From assembly GCF_003228315.1 (NCBI RefSeq), contig NZ_CP029693.1, positions 1,240,001-1,304,000 on the forward strand: a stretch of DNA of 64,000 nt, read 5' to 3'. The translations under genes and the position numbers were made by a program. Origin of the DNA: Pseudomonas putida (GTDB taxonomy: Bacteria > Pseudomonadota > Gammaproteobacteria > Pseudomonadales > Pseudomonadaceae). The notes under the pieces were generated by a model. It was not told the origin of the DNA and ran no database searches. It saw nothing but the letters and a program-made list of their open reading frames with translations. Below are positions 18,680 to 28,913 of this stretch, one piece after another; positions within the stretch are counted from its first letter, which is position 1, and the number at the start of each line of letters is the position of its first letter.

Positions 18680-19350
18680 CCATGAACCCGACGAACTTTG
18701 ACTTGTTTGCCGATACCGAGCTGGAGCAACAGCCGCGCCGCGAGCAGATCGGCGAACAGTCCTTCGTATTGCGAGGCTTTGCCCTACCTTGGCTGGAGCG
18801 TTTGCTGCCCGCACTGGAGGCGGTGCTGGCTGCCGCGCCGTTTCGGCAAATGATCACCCCGGGCGGTTTCACCATGTCAGTTGCCTTGAGCAGCTGCGGA
18901 ACCTGGGGCTGGACCACCGATCGCAGTGGGTATCGCTACACCCGCGACGATCCGCAAACAGGCCGACCCTGGCCATCGATGCCCGAGGTGTTTTTCCAGT
19001 TGGCGCAGGCGGCGGCACGGGAGGCCGGATTCGCAGGTTTCGAGCCAGATTCCTGCCTGATCAACCGCTATGTCCCCGGCGCAAAAATGTCATTGCATCA
19101 GGACAAAGACGAAAAGTCCTACGCAGCGCCTATCGTTTCGGTGTCGCTGGGTTTGCCGGCCATGTTCCTGTTCGGCGGGTTCGTGCGCAGTGCCAAATCT
19201 CAACGGGTGCCCTTGCTCCATGGCGACATCGTGGTCTGGGGCGGCGTGGATCGCTTGCGCTATCACGGCGTCCTGCCGATCAAGGATGGCCGACACTCGA
19301 TCTTCGGCGAGCAGCGGATCAACTTCACGTTTAGACGCGCCGGAGTTTGA
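18676..19350 (+). CDS. alkB: AlkB, oxidative DNA/RNA dealkylase
   Basis: A 224-residue Fe(II)/2-oxoglutarate enzyme that removes methyl groups from 1-methyladenine and 3-methylcytosine. The start is ATG 18676, overlapping the upstream stop. Key motifs are GGFTMSVALSSCGTWGW, LINRYVPGAKMSLHQDKDE (HxD metal motif), SVSLGLPAMFLFGG, the distal His in RLRYHGVLP, and RINFTFRR with the 2-oxoglutarate-binding arginines. Length is close to E. coli AlkB. It forms a unit with the upstream oxygenase and, 72 bases on, ada. Confidence 0.95.
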   Translation: MTMNPTNFDLFADTELEQQPRREQIGEQSFVLRGFALPWLERLLPALEAVLAAAPFRQMITPGGFTMSVALSSCGTWGWTTDRSGYRYTRDDPQTGRPWPSMPEVFFQLAQAAAREAGFAGFEPDSCLINRYVPGAKMSLHQDKDEKSYAAPIVSVSLGLPAMFLFGGFVRSAKSQRVPLLHGDIVVWGGVDRLRYHGVLPIKDGRHSIFGEQRINFTFRRAGV

Positions 19351-19422
19351 CCGCAAGCACCGGAGTGCAGGGGTATTGGCAGGTCATTAATCTGTGGGAA
19401 ACGGGTCAACGGGAACAAAGCC

Positions 19423-20490
19423 ATGACAAGCCAAACCACAAAGATCAGCACCGAAAACGATCCACGCTGGGCCGCCGTTGTCGCCCGCGATCCACAGGCG
19501 GACGGACAGTTCGTTTATGCGGTGAAAACCACCGGGATCTACTGCAACCCCAGCAGCCTGGCGCGCTTGCCGAAACCGCAGAATGTCGAGTTCTTTGAAA
19601 CCGCCGAGCAGGCGCAGGCGGCGGGTTATCGCCCGAGCAAACGCGCGGCAAAGGATCAGAGTGACCTGGCCGCTCAACATGCCGCGACCGTGGCTGCCGC
19701 CTGCCGTCAGATCGAAACGGCCGAAGAGCTCCCGGCACTGAACGAACTGGCGCGGGATGCAGGGCTGAGCAGCTTTCATTTTCATCGTGTGTTCAAGGCC
19801 GTGACCGGCCTGACGCCCCGGGGATACGCCGCCGCCCATCGTTCACGCCGAATCCGGGAGCGGCTGACGGATGGCACCTCGATCACCGACGCCCTGTACG
19901 ACGCCGGTTTCAACTCCAACAGCCGCTTTTATGAGGCGGCGGATCAGGTACTGGGCATGAAGCCCGCCGACTACCGTGCTGCCGGCCAGAACAATGACAT
20001 TCGATTTGCCGTTGGCCAGTGCTCCCTCGGGGCGATTCTGGTGGCGCAAAGCGAACGTGGTGTTTGCGCCATCCTGCTGGGCGATGATCCGCAGCAACTG
20101 GTCCATGACCTGCAGGACAAATTCCGTCGGGCCAATCTGATCGGTGCTGACCGGAACTTCGAACAGCTGATTGCCAGGGTCGTGGGTTTTATCGAAGCAC
20201 CGGCCCTGGGCCTGGATTTGCCACTGGATGTGCGCGGCACGGCGTTTCAGGAACGGGTATGGCAAGCCTTGCGCGAGATACCCGTGGGCAGTACCGCCAG
20301 CTACGCCGATATCGCCCAGCGAATCGGCGCGCCAAAAGCCGTTCGCGCGGTGGCGCAAGCCTGCGGCGCGAACAGCCTGGCGGTAGCTATCCCCTGCCAT
20401 CGCGTGGTGCGCAGCGATGGCAATCTGTCGGGGTATCGTTGGGGTGTGGAACGCAAACGGCAGTTGCTTGATCGGGAAAGCTCTACCTGA
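19423..20490 (+). CDS. ada: Ada-type methyltransferase/regulator with a degenerate N-terminal zinc site
   Basis: A 355-residue protein in the Ada order: N-terminal Ada zinc domain (about 10-80), AraC-type helix-turn-helix (about 95-185, LNELARDAGLSSFHFHRVFKAVTG), then an O6-methylguanine methyltransferase domain with the active IPCHRVV motif (Cys about 324). In E. coli Ada the N-domain uses four Zn cysteines. Here only the acceptor-equivalent Cys in TTGIYCNPSS remains; the others are Ser (NPSS), Ser and Ala (RPSKRAA). O6-methylguanine repair should survive, but methylphosphotriester sensing probably does not work in the usual way. The preceding genes are alkB and an oxygenase. Confidence 0.92.
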   Translation: MTSQTTKISTENDPRWAAVVARDPQADGQFVYAVKTTGIYCNPSSLARLPKPQNVEFFETAEQAQAAGYRPSKRAAKDQSDLAAQHAATVAAACRQIETAEELPALNELARDAGLSSFHFHRVFKAVTGLTPRGYAAAHRSRRIRERLTDGTSITDALYDAGFNSNSRFYEAADQVLGMKPADYRAAGQNNDIRFAVGQCSLGAILVAQSERGVCAILLGDDPQQLVHDLQDKFRRANLIGADRNFEQLIARVVGFIEAPALGLDLPLDVRGTAFQERVWQALREIPVGSTASYADIAQRIGAPKAVRAVAQACGANSLAVAIPCHRVVRSDGNLSGYRWGVERKRQLLDRESST

Positions 20491-20500
20491 CACTTCATTG

Positions 20501-20602
20501 CTGTAGGAGCGAGCCTGCTCGCGATGGACTCGAAAGCGCAGTGGGGTGTCAGGTACCCAGCGTCATCGTTAACCTCCATCGCGAGCAGGCTCGCTCCTAC
20601 AG
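20501..20602. repeat. REP doublet 6
   Basis: Inverted arms at 20501 onward and ending at 20602 carry CTGTAGGAGCGAGCCTGCTC and its complement. It lies between ada and the large secreted-protein gene. Confidence 0.9.
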
Positions 20603-20667
20603 GGACGGCTATGCTTTTTTCGCGGTCGTAGAAAACCGCGAAAACGGCCCTGTCGATGGAGTTGACC

Positions 20668-23097
20668 ATGTCTTTGCTACGCTCGTTTGCCGCGGTGCTG
20701 ATGTTTTGTCTGATAAGCCTTGCCAACGTCCATGCCGCGCCCACGCCAACCCCGCCCCCTGATGCGCCAAGCTGGCCTCAGGTGCAGACCAACGGCGACG
20801 ACAAGCTGACGATCTATCAGCCGCAGCTCGACAGCTGGGACGGTTTCACCTTGCAGGCACGGGCCGCTGTCGAGGTCACGGACAAGGATGGCAAATCCAC
20901 TTTTGGCATCGTCCAATTCAGTGCCCATACCCTCGTGGACAAGGCCACCCGCTGGGTCGAACTGGATCAGTACACCCTTACCAAAGTCGATTTTCCCTCC
21001 AGCGCGGCCAACCTCGACGACTGGATGCAGTTGCTGAAAAACGATGCATTGAACCGCAAGAAAACCATTTCCCTCGATCAACTCGAAGCCGCGCTCGGCA
21101 CGGTCGCCGCCGAACAGAAAGCCAGCGGCGAGCCCCTGGACAACACTCCACCGACCATCATCAGCTCCGAGGTCCCGGCCATTCTGGTGTACATCGACGG
21201 TGAGCCGACGTATCGCCCCGTCGAAGGCACGGCGCTGCAACGGGTGATCAACACCCGTCCGCTGATGCTCAAAGATGCTCAGGGCAAGCATTACCTGCAT
21301 GTGTTTGATGGCTGGATGGCGGCAGATGCGGTGAGCGGCCCGTATGCCCCGTTATCCTCTCCCTCGGCCGACCTGGAAAAAGCCAAGCGTGCAGCGATCC
21401 AGGGCCGGCAGGTGGACCTGCTGACGGGCCAGAGCGATCCGAAGGACAAGGTTCCGAGCCTGAGCAAACCGCCTGTGCCACAGATTCATGTCGCCACGAC
21501 ACCCACGGAATTGATCGTCACCGACGGCGCCGCGCAATGGCAGCCGATCCAGGGCACGCAACTGCTGTATGTGACGAACACCACCGGGCATATTTTCAAG
21601 GAGATCGGTGACCAGAACAGTTATGTGCTGATCTCCGGTCGCTGGTTCCGCGCCAGTGACATGCAAGGCCCGTGGACGTTCGTGCCGGCGGATAAATTGC
21701 CGGCGGACTTTGCCAACATTCCCGACGACAGCGCCAAGGAAAACGTCAAGGCCTCGGTGGCCGGTACACCTCAGGCGAAGGAAGCGGCGATCGCTGCCAG
21801 CATTCCGCAGACCTCTGCCGTCAAGAAAAGCCAGCTGAAAATGACTGCGCCGCAATTCGACGGCCAGCCGCAGCTCAATGGCATCAAGGGCACGCCGTTG
21901 CAGTACGTGGTGAACAGCCCGACGCCCATCATCATGGTCGATGCCCAGAGCTGGTACGCGGTGGAGAACGGTGTCTGGTTCGTGGCCACTTCGGTGCAAG
22001 GCCCGTGGTCGGTCGCCAGCTCGGTGCCGGCAGTGATCTACTCGATCCCCCCCAGCTCACCCCTGCACTACCTCACTTACGTAAAAGTCTACTCAGCCAG
22101 CGGCGACACCGTGGTGGTCGGCTACACACCCGGCTATCAAGGCTCCACGCTGGATCCCGACACCGGCGTCGTGGTGTATGGCACCGGCTATCCCTATACA
22201 CCGTGGATCGGCAGCGTCTGGTATGGCCCGCCGGTGACCTATGGTTTCGGCGTGGCAATGCGCTACACGCCATGGACCGGCTGGGCGTTCGGCTACGGTT
22301 TCGGCTGGAGCTGGGGTGGCAGCACGGTCGCCGTGGGTTGGGGCTGGGGCGCCTATCCCTGGTGGGGCAATTACGGCTGGGGTTACGCGTGGGGGCCGCA
22401 TTTGTACCCCGCGCCCATGCCGTGGGGCGGCGTCGCCTACGGCTATCACGGCGGTGCGGTGGCCTGGGGACCTGGGGGCTGGGCCGGCACCACCGGCAAT
22501 ATCTACCGCCAGTGGGGTAATAACGCCTCGGTGAGTCGCTACAGTGGCGGGTACAACGCCTGGACCGGCAATCGCTGGGCCGGTCAGGTCGGTGCGTCCT
22601 ACAACTCGCGCACCGGCATTGCCGCAGCCGGCCAGAGGGGCGCCGTGCAAAACGTCTACACCGGCAACTACGCGGCCGGGCGCGAAGGTGTTGCCACAGG
22701 TCCCAATGGCGGGGCCATCGCTGGTCAGCACGTGACGGCCGGCAACGTCTACACCGGCAATCAGATCAATGCCAACCGGGGCGTTGTCTACAACCCCAAC
22801 ACCGGCAACACCACCGACTACCGCAGCGTTCGCGGAAACAACAGTGGCGCCGCACAAATAGGCAACAACGTTTACGCGGGCCACGATGGCAATGTTTACA
22901 AGAAGACGGATGACGGCTGGCAATCGATGGTCGGTGGCACCAATCGACTCAATTCGACGAATACTACTCAGGTCCAGAATCTCAACCGCGACTACGAGGC
23001 GCGCTCGTTCGGCAACAACCGAATGAACAATTTTCAAAACTCATCCCAGTTCATGAATCACTCCTTTGGCGGAGGCGGCGGATTTCATCGACGCTGA
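20668..23097 (+). CDS. Large exported Gly/Trp/Tyr-rich protein with triple internal repeat
   Basis: An 809-residue protein. The start is ATG 20668 with GGAG upstream; the signal peptide MSLLRSFAAVLMFCLISLANVHA is cleaved at HA-AP. Residues about 170-455 hold three copies of a unit with G(T)xLqyVxNt, a GxWF/GWM core and ending in GPW/GPY. Residues about 495-625 are extremely rich in Gly, Tyr and Trp, and the C-terminal part has repeated YTGN, GVxxxPNGG and GNxY units. Similar Pseudomonas proteins are sometimes labelled carbohydrate-binding family V/XII. Cell-surface or matrix association is an inference; there is no enzymatic motif. Confidence 0.8.
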   Translation: MSLLRSFAAVLMFCLISLANVHAAPTPTPPPDAPSWPQVQTNGDDKLTIYQPQLDSWDGFTLQARAAVEVTDKDGKSTFGIVQFSAHTLVDKATRWVELDQYTLTKVDFPSSAANLDDWMQLLKNDALNRKKTISLDQLEAALGTVAAEQKASGEPLDNTPPTIISSEVPAILVYIDGEPTYRPVEGTALQRVINTRPLMLKDAQGKHYLHVFDGWMAADAVSGPYAPLSSPSADLEKAKRAAIQGRQVDLLTGQSDPKDKVPSLSKPPVPQIHVATTPTELIVTDGAAQWQPIQGTQLLYVTNTTGHIFKEIGDQNSYVLISGRWFRASDMQGPWTFVPADKLPADFANIPDDSAKENVKASVAGTPQAKEAAIAASIPQTSAVKKSQLKMTAPQFDGQPQLNGIKGTPLQYVVNSPTPIIMVDAQSWYAVENGVWFVATSVQGPWSVASSVPAVIYSIPPSSPLHYLTYVKVYSASGDTVVVGYTPGYQGSTLDPDTGVVVYGTGYPYTPWIGSVWYGPPVTYGFGVAMRYTPWTGWAFGYGFGWSWGGSTVAVGWGWGAYPWWGNYGWGYAWGPHLYPAPMPWGGVAYGYHGGAVAWGPGGWAGTTGNIYRQWGNNASVSRYSGGYNAWTGNRWAGQVGASYNSRTGIAAAGQRGAVQNVYTGNYAAGREGVATGPNGGAIAGQHVTAGNVYTGNQINANRGVVYNPNTGNTTDYRSVRGNNSGAAQIGNNVYAGHDGNVYKKTDDGWQSMVGGTNRLNSTNTTQVQNLNRDYEARSFGNNRMNNFQNSSQFMNHSFGGGGGFHRR

Positions 23098-23201
23098 CAG
23101 GCGTGTCCAACGCTTGAATACATCTGGCTCCGGCCCGGCCATGCTGTTACAAATCCGGGTCTGGCGCCCCTGCCCGGTTTCCCAGTCGGAGAATACTCAA
23201 C

Positions 23202-24266
23202 ATGAGCCAATGGCCAGACACCCGCATTCTTGACTTGCTCGGCATAGAGTTACCCATCATCCAGGGCCCCATGGCTGGCGCCACTCACTCATCGATGGTT
23301 ATCGCCGCCAGCAACGCCGGCGGCCTGGGTTCGATGCCGGCCGCCATGCTCAGCATCGACCAGTTGCGCGAAGAGCTGACGACCATTCGCCAACACAGTC
23401 AGCGCCCGCTCAACGTTAATTTTTTCTGCCACCAGCCACCGCCTGTTGATGAGCAACGCGCACGGGAGTGGAAAAATCTGCTGGAGCCCTATTACCGGGA
23501 ACTGGGCGTCGACTTCGAGGCGCCGACCCCCGTGTCCAATCGCGCGCCATTCGATGAAGTGGGTTGCGAAGTGATCGAGGCCTTTCGCCCCGAAGTCGTG
23601 AGTTTCCACTTTGGCCTGCCGGAAAAATCACTGCTGGACCGGGTGAAGGCGACCGGCGCAAAAATTCTGTCTTCGGCGACCACAGTCGAAGAAGCCATCT
23701 GGCTCGAGCAACATGGCTGCGATGCAATCATCGCCATGGGGTACGAAGCGGGCGGACACCGAGGGATGTTTCTCAGCGATGACCTGAGCAGCCAGATCGG
23801 CACCTTCGCGCTGGTGCCACAGGTGGTCGATGCGGTGAAAGTACCGGTGATTGCCGCCGGCGGCATCGCCGACGGGCGCGGCGTTGCGGCCGCATTCATG
23901 CTGGGGGCTTCGGCGGTTCAGGTGGGAACGGCTTATCTGTTCACCCCGGAAGCCAAGGTCAGCGCCTCGCATCACAGGGCATTGCGAACGGCTCAGGCCA
24001 GCGAGACCGCCGTGACCAATCTGTTCACCGGTCGTCCGGCGCGAGGAATACTCAATCGGGTCATGCGCGAACTGGGGCCGACCAACGACAAGGCGCCGGC
24101 CTTCCCCTTGGCGGGTGGTGCGCTGCTGCCACTACGCGCCAAGGATGAAGCGGATTTCAGCAATTTGTGGGCTGGGCAGGCGTTTACTTTGGGGGCCGAA
24201 ATAACGAGTGCCGAATTGACCCGGCGTTTGGCTGAAGAAGGGTTGGCAAGGTTGACTCGCCGCTAA
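23202..24266 (+). CDS. Nitronate monooxygenase (2-nitropropane dioxygenase family)
   Basis: A 354-residue FMN-dependent TIM-barrel enzyme that oxidises alkyl nitronates such as propionate-3-nitronate. Motifs seen are PIIQGPMAGATHSSMV at the start, the GYEAGGHRGMF stretch with the catalytic His (about 188), and the phosphate-binding VIAAGGIADGRGVAAAFMLGASAVQVGTAYL. The ribosome site GGAG lies 12 bases upstream. Monocistronic, with a degenerate REP after it. Confidence 0.92.
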   Translation: MSQWPDTRILDLLGIELPIIQGPMAGATHSSMVIAASNAGGLGSMPAAMLSIDQLREELTTIRQHSQRPLNVNFFCHQPPPVDEQRAREWKNLLEPYYRELGVDFEAPTPVSNRAPFDEVGCEVIEAFRPEVVSFHFGLPEKSLLDRVKATGAKILSSATTVEEAIWLEQHGCDAIIAMGYEAGGHRGMFLSDDLSSQIGTFALVPQVVDAVKVPVIAAGGIADGRGVAAAFMLGASAVQVGTAYLFTPEAKVSASHHRALRTAQASETAVTNLFTGRPARGILNRVMRELGPTNDKAPAFPLAGGALLPLRAKDEADFSNLWAGQAFTLGAEITSAELTRRLAEEGLARLTRR

Positions 24267-24280
24267 CCCATTTGTTGCTT

Positions 24281-24328
24281 GCTCGCGATGGTCGTCAACG
24301 TTCATCGCGAGCATGGTCGTTGTTACAG
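24281..24328. repeat. Degenerate REP element 7
   Basis: Shortened arms GCTCGCGATG (24281-24290) and its complement CATCGCGAGC (24303-24312) surround a 12-base loop. The outer arm sequence has decayed (GGTCGTTGTTACAG in place of AGGCTCGCTCCTACAG). Confidence 0.75.
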
Positions 24329-24350
24329 GCATTTCCGTTTGCAGGCATTT

Positions 24351-24374
24351 GGCTATATATTCGGCTATATAACG
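24351..24374 (-). promoter_or_regulatory. ModE-like box upstream of modABC
   Basis: On the minus strand the site reads CGTTATAT-N7-TATATAGCC, close to the E. coli modA operator pattern CGTTATAT-N7-TACATAACG. It ends 41 bases before the modA start, where molybdate-bound ModE would block transcription. No modE gene is in the window. Confidence 0.72.
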
Positions 24375-24403
24375 AATCACCCCCTCGTAACACCTGCTTA
24401 TAA

Positions 24404-25183
<780 letters not shown>

Positions 25184-25864
25184 ATGACGCTGACGAGTGC
25201 CGATTTTTCCGCCATCTGGCTGACCCTGAAACTGGCGTCCCTGACGACCGTCATCCTGTTGGTAGTCGGCACTCCGCTGGCGTTATGGCTATCGCGCACC
25301 CGATCCTGGTTGCGTGGCCCGGTCGGGGCAATCGTTGCCCTGCCCCTGGTGTTGCCACCGACGGTGATCGGGTTCTACCTGCTACTGGCCCTCGGCCCCC
25401 ACGGGTTCGTCGGCCAGTTCACTCAATCACTGGGGCTCGGCACCCTGACATTCAGTTTTGCAGGGCTGGTGATCGGCTCGGTGTTGTACTCGATGCCTTT
25501 CGTGGTCCAGCCATTGCAAAACGCCTTTTCCGCCATCGGCACCCGCCCGCTGGAAGTGGCCGCCACTTTGCGCGCCAACCCTTGGGACACCTTCTTCAGC
25601 GTGACCCTGCCGCTGGCTCGCCCCGGCTTCATCACTGCCGCCATCCTCGGCTTCGCCCACACCGTGGGTGAATTCGGCGTGGTGCTGATGATCGGCGGCA
25701 ACATTCCCGACAAGACCCGAGTGGTCTCGGTGCAGATCTTCGATCACGTCGAAGCCATGGAATACGCCCAGGCTCATTGGCTGGCGGGGGCGATGCTGGT
25801 GTTCTCCTTCGCGGTGTTGCTGGCGCTCTACTCCAGTCGCCAAACCAAAGCAGGCTGGAGCTGA
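25184..25864 (+). CDS. modB: Molybdate ABC transporter permease ModB
   Basis: A 226-residue inner-membrane permease with about five transmembrane helices. The EAA loop is visible ([29 protein letters not shown]), the site that docks to ModC. The gene begins at the base after the modA stop and is followed by modC after 3 bases. Confidence 0.96.
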   Translation: MTLTSADFSAIWLTLKLASLTTVILLVVGTPLALWLSRTRSWLRGPVGAIVALPLVLPPTVIGFYLLLALGPHGFVGQFTQSLGLGTLTFSFAGLVIGSVLYSMPFVVQPLQNAFSAIGTRPLEVAATLRANPWDTFFSVTLPLARPGFITAAILGFAHTVGEFGVVLMIGGNIPDKTRVVSVQIFDHVEAMEYAQAHWLAGAMLVFSFAVLLALYSSRQTKAGWS

Positions 25865-25867
25865 TCG

Positions 25868-26947
25868 ATGATTCAAACTCGCTTGAAATTGAGTTATTCG
25901 GGGTTTGCCCTGGATGTCGACCTGCAGCTGCCGGGCCGTGGTGTCACCGCATTGTTCGGTCACTCCGGATCGGGCAAGACTACGATTCTGCGCTGCATTG
26001 CCGGACTGGAACGGGCTGAGCAGGGTTTCATTCAGGTCAATGACGAAGTGTGGCTGGACAGTGAGCGCAAGATTTTCGTTCCACCGCATAAACGCGCTCT
26101 GGGTTACGTGTTTCAGGAAGCCAGCCTGTTCCCGCATCTTTCGGTGCTGGCCAATCTGGAGTTCGGCCTCAAGCGGATTCCCAAATCCCAGCGCCACGTC
26201 GACATGGCCCACGCTACCGAATTGCTCGGCATCGGCCATCTGCTCGATCGCCATCCTCAGCATCTGTCAGGCGGTGAACGGCAGCGCATCGGCATCGCCC
26301 GTGCCCTGCTCACAAGCCCGAAACTGCTGCTGATGGATGAGCCGTTGGCGGCACTGGACTCGCGGCGCAAAAGCGAAATTCTGCCTTACTTGCAACGGCT
26401 GCACGACGAGCTGGACATTCCGGTGCTGTACGTCAGCCACTCCCAGGATGAAGTGGCGCGACTGGCCGACCATATCGTGCTGCTCAACGAAGGCAAGGCG
26501 CTGGCCAGCGGCCCCATCGGCCAGACCCTCGCCCGTCTCGACCTGCCGCTGGCGATGGGCGACGAAGCCGGCGTGGTGATCGAAGCTCGCGTCAGCCACT
26601 ACGATGCCGACTACCAGTTGCTGACGGTGCAGCTGCCCGACTCCGATCTGCACATCCGCGTGGCACATACACCCATGTCGCCGGGTCAGGCGTTGCGCTG
26701 CAAGGTTCAGGCGCGGGATGTGAGCCTGAGCCTGCACAATGCCGAACACAGCAGCATCCTCAATCGACTGCCCGTCACCGTGGTCAGCGAAATGCCAGCC
26801 GATAACGCCGCCCATGTACTGGTGCGCCTGGACGCCGCGGGCACACCGCTATTGGCGCGCATTACCCGGTTCTCCCGCGACCAGTTGAACCTGCAGCCGG
26901 GCCAGAAACTCTGGGCGCAGATCAAGGCCGTGGCGGTTTTGGCGTAA
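25868..26947 (+). CDS. modC: Molybdate ABC transporter ATP-binding protein ModC
   Basis: A 359-residue ATPase. Walker [10 protein letters not shown] (about 35), signature [16 protein letters not shown], Walker [12 protein letters not shown] and the switch His in YVSHSQDE are all intact. The C-terminal ~70 residues form a molybdate-binding MOP-type domain (about 290-355), which can feed back on transport activity. Last gene of modABC. Confidence 0.96.
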   Translation: MIQTRLKLSYSGFALDVDLQLPGRGVTALFGHSGSGKTTILRCIAGLERAEQGFIQVNDEVWLDSERKIFVPPHKRALGYVFQEASLFPHLSVLANLEFGLKRIPKSQRHVDMAHATELLGIGHLLDRHPQHLSGGERQRIGIARALLTSPKLLLMDEPLAALDSRRKSEILPYLQRLHDELDIPVLYVSHSQDEVARLADHIVLLNEGKALASGPIGQTLARLDLPLAMGDEAGVVIEARVSHYDADYQLLTVQLPDSDLHIRVAHTPMSPGQALRCKVQARDVSLSLHNAEHSSILNRLPVTVVSEMPADNAAHVLVRLDAAGTPLLARITRFSRDQLNLQPGQKLWAQIKAVAVLA

Positions 26948-27022
26948 GACACTTGGCACGACTTCCGGGGCCTGCGGTCAATGGCATTAACGGCCCCTGA
27001 CTCCTCGCCAAGGACAATCGCC

Positions 27023-28042
27023 ATGCCCGATGATCTGCCGCGCGATCTGCACTACGTCGATGACACGCTTCCGGGAATCACCCGCAAGAAACGGCGGGGC
27101 AAGTTCCACTACTTCGATCCGGCCGGCCAGCGCATCGCCGATCAAGAGGAAGTTCAACGCATCAACGCTCTGGCGGTGCCACCGGCCTACACCGATGTGT
27201 GGATCTGCGCCGACCCGCGCGGCCACCTGCAGGCCACCGGGCGAGACGCGCGCGGCCGCAAACAGTACCGCTATCATCCGCGTTGGCGTGAAGTACGCGA
27301 TGGCGATAAATACTCGCGTCTGCGGGATTTCGGCCTGGCCCTGCCCAAATTGCGCAAGCAACTGGAAGCCCTGCTGGCGGCGCCGGGTTTCAGCCGTGAC
27401 AAAGTCATGGCCACCGTAATCACCCTGCTGGATGCCACGCTGATTCGCGTCGGCAACGCGCAATACGCCCGGGACAACCGCTCCTACGGCCTGACCACCT
27501 TGCGTGACCGTCATGTCGAAATTAACGGCAGCGCCATCCTGTTCCAGTTTCGCGGCAAAAGCGGCATCGAACATCAAATCACTGTGCGGGACCGGCGCCT
27601 GGCGCGGATCGTCAAGCGCTGCCAGGAGATCCCCGGGCAAAACCTGTTTCAGTACCTTGATGAAGAGGGCTCGCGCCACACCGTGACCTCCGCCGACGTT
27701 AACGCCTACCTGAAAACCCTGACCGGCGCCGATTTCACCGCCAAGGACTATCGCACCTGGGCTGGCAGCGCCCTGGCCCTTTCGGTGTTGCGCGAGCTTG
27801 CGTGGCAACCGGAATCAGAAGCGAAACGGCATGTCGTCGAGATGGTCAAGAGCGTCGCCAGGCAACTGGGCAATACCCCGGCGGTTTGCCGTAAGTGCTA
27901 CATCCACCCGGCCGTGCTCGAGGGTTTTCCGCTGGGCAGATTGGCCGAATTACCCCGGCCAAGGGTGCGCAAGGGCCTGCGCGCCGAGGAAGTTGCACTG
28001 GCCATGCTGCTTGAAAAACTGGCGTCTGAACCGACGAATTGA
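27023..28042 (+). CDS. DNA topoisomerase IB
   Basis: A 339-residue bacterial type IB topoisomerase that relaxes supercoils through a 3'-phosphotyrosine. The start is ATG 27023 (MPDDLPRDLHYVDDTLPGITRKKRRGKFHYF) with AAGGA upstream; an in-frame ATG 42 bases earlier lacks a good ribosome site. Catalytic-domain blocks include RVGNAQYARDNRSYGLTTLRDRH, FRGKSGIEHQITV, DYRTWAGSALAL and the nucleophile Tyr in CRKCYIHPAVL (about 293). Single gene, convergent with none; no known partner adjacent. Confidence 0.93.
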   Translation: MPDDLPRDLHYVDDTLPGITRKKRRGKFHYFDPAGQRIADQEEVQRINALAVPPAYTDVWICADPRGHLQATGRDARGRKQYRYHPRWREVRDGDKYSRLRDFGLALPKLRKQLEALLAAPGFSRDKVMATVITLLDATLIRVGNAQYARDNRSYGLTTLRDRHVEINGSAILFQFRGKSGIEHQITVRDRRLARIVKRCQEIPGQNLFQYLDEEGSRHTVTSADVNAYLKTLTGADFTAKDYRTWAGSALALSVLRELAWQPESEAKRHVVEMVKSVARQLGNTPAVCRKCYIHPAVLEGFPLGRLAELPRPRVRKGLRAEEVALAMLLEKLASEPTN

Positions 28043-28114
28043 GCTGTCTATTTTTTGCACGATTACAAATGACTTCTATAGTTGATCTGTACATGAATCA
28101 GCTGCGGTGAAGCC

Positions 28115-28336
28115 ATGGAAGACATTTTCGTCGTCAAGCGCTGCAACAAGATCATCATTCATGGCCGCCGGGCTGGCGAAACCGGCCACCCGCCTCCCGA
28201 TGCCGCTGTCTGGTACCGCATCTACGATACCCGCACCAACGGTTTTTTCGGCGACGGCTTTGAACTTGAAGTCGACGCGCAGCGCGTCTGCCACCAGCTG
28301 AATGCCAGGTCACAAGTCACGGTCCGCCAAGGCTGA
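28115..28336 (+). CDS. Conserved small protein (73 aa)
   Basis: A basic-to-neutral protein (MEDIFVVKRCNKIIIHGRRAGE...) with an aromatic core WYRIYDTRTNGFFGDGFEL. No signal or membrane segment. A terminator-like hairpin follows. Not recognised. Confidence 0.7.
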   Translation: MEDIFVVKRCNKIIIHGRRAGETGHPPPDAAVWYRIYDTRTNGFFGDGFELEVDAQRVCHQLNARSQVTVRQG

Positions 28337-28404
28337 GGAGCCTTGACGCGCCTGCTACGGGTCTATACTGAGGGGAGCTGGAATTTCAGCACTTATCGGT
28401 AGCA

Positions 28405-28427
28405 AGCTCGCCCCAGGCGGGCTTTTT
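28405..28427 (+). terminator. Terminator after the 73-aa gene
   Basis: The stem AGCTCGCC/GGCGGGCT (one G-T pair) has a CCA loop and is followed by a T run. Confidence 0.8.
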
Positions 28428-28463
28428 ACTGCCCTGTCAGGTGTCTCAACGGAGGTGTTTCCA

Positions 28464-28694
28464 ATGTCTGAAAAAGAGTCCATCACCACCCTGCTCACCT
28501 TGCTCGATTCCCGTCAGGTTCGCCTGGCCGCAGCGTGCAAGGAAATCGCCGATTGGGTCGATCATCAAGGCGGGCATCCTACCGCCCTGCGAATTCGCGA
28601 TCGCCTGAACGACATCGAAAAGGATACGCCGCTGATCCGCAACACGCTGTCGGCACTCAAACCCGTCGACCGGCCACTGCCACGGTTCAGATGA
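28464..28694 (+). CDS. Conserved small protein (76 aa)
   Basis: A helical protein (SEKESITTLLTLLDSRQVRLAAACKEIADWVDHQGG...). The start is ATG 28464 with a perfect GGAGGT ribosome site at 28451. It has one Cys and no signal peptide. It sits between two terminators in its own unit. Function unknown. Confidence 0.72.
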   Translation: MSEKESITTLLTLLDSRQVRLAAACKEIADWVDHQGGHPTALRIRDRLNDIEKDTPLIRNTLSALKPVDRPLPRFR

Positions 28695-28816
28695 GCCGCT
28701 CAGGCATTCGTTGCGAAGAAAGGTGCCGACACCGCAGGCATGACTGACGACAGTCTCGCCAGGGGGCTCGTGTCCGCCTGATCTTTTCACTGCTCCGCCA
28801 ACCCGACGTAAACCAG

Positions 28817-28841
28817 CCCAGCCCCGTGCTGGGATTTTTTT
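28817..28841 (+). terminator. Terminator upstream of the Cys-rich small gene
   Basis: The stem CCCAGC/GCTGGG (28817-28822 with 28828-28833) is followed by seven T. Confidence 0.85.
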
Positions 28842-28913
28842 GCCTTGAAACTTTCAACGAACGTCGCCAGCCCCGTGGGGTCCAACGATCACACGTCACA
28901 AGGAGACGTTCCA

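Noticed and set aside
22093..23037. 314-residue minus-strand frame opposite the Gly/Trp/Tyr-rich protein
   Set aside because: The Ala/Gly/Val-rich antisense reading of a repetitive gene; no start signals.
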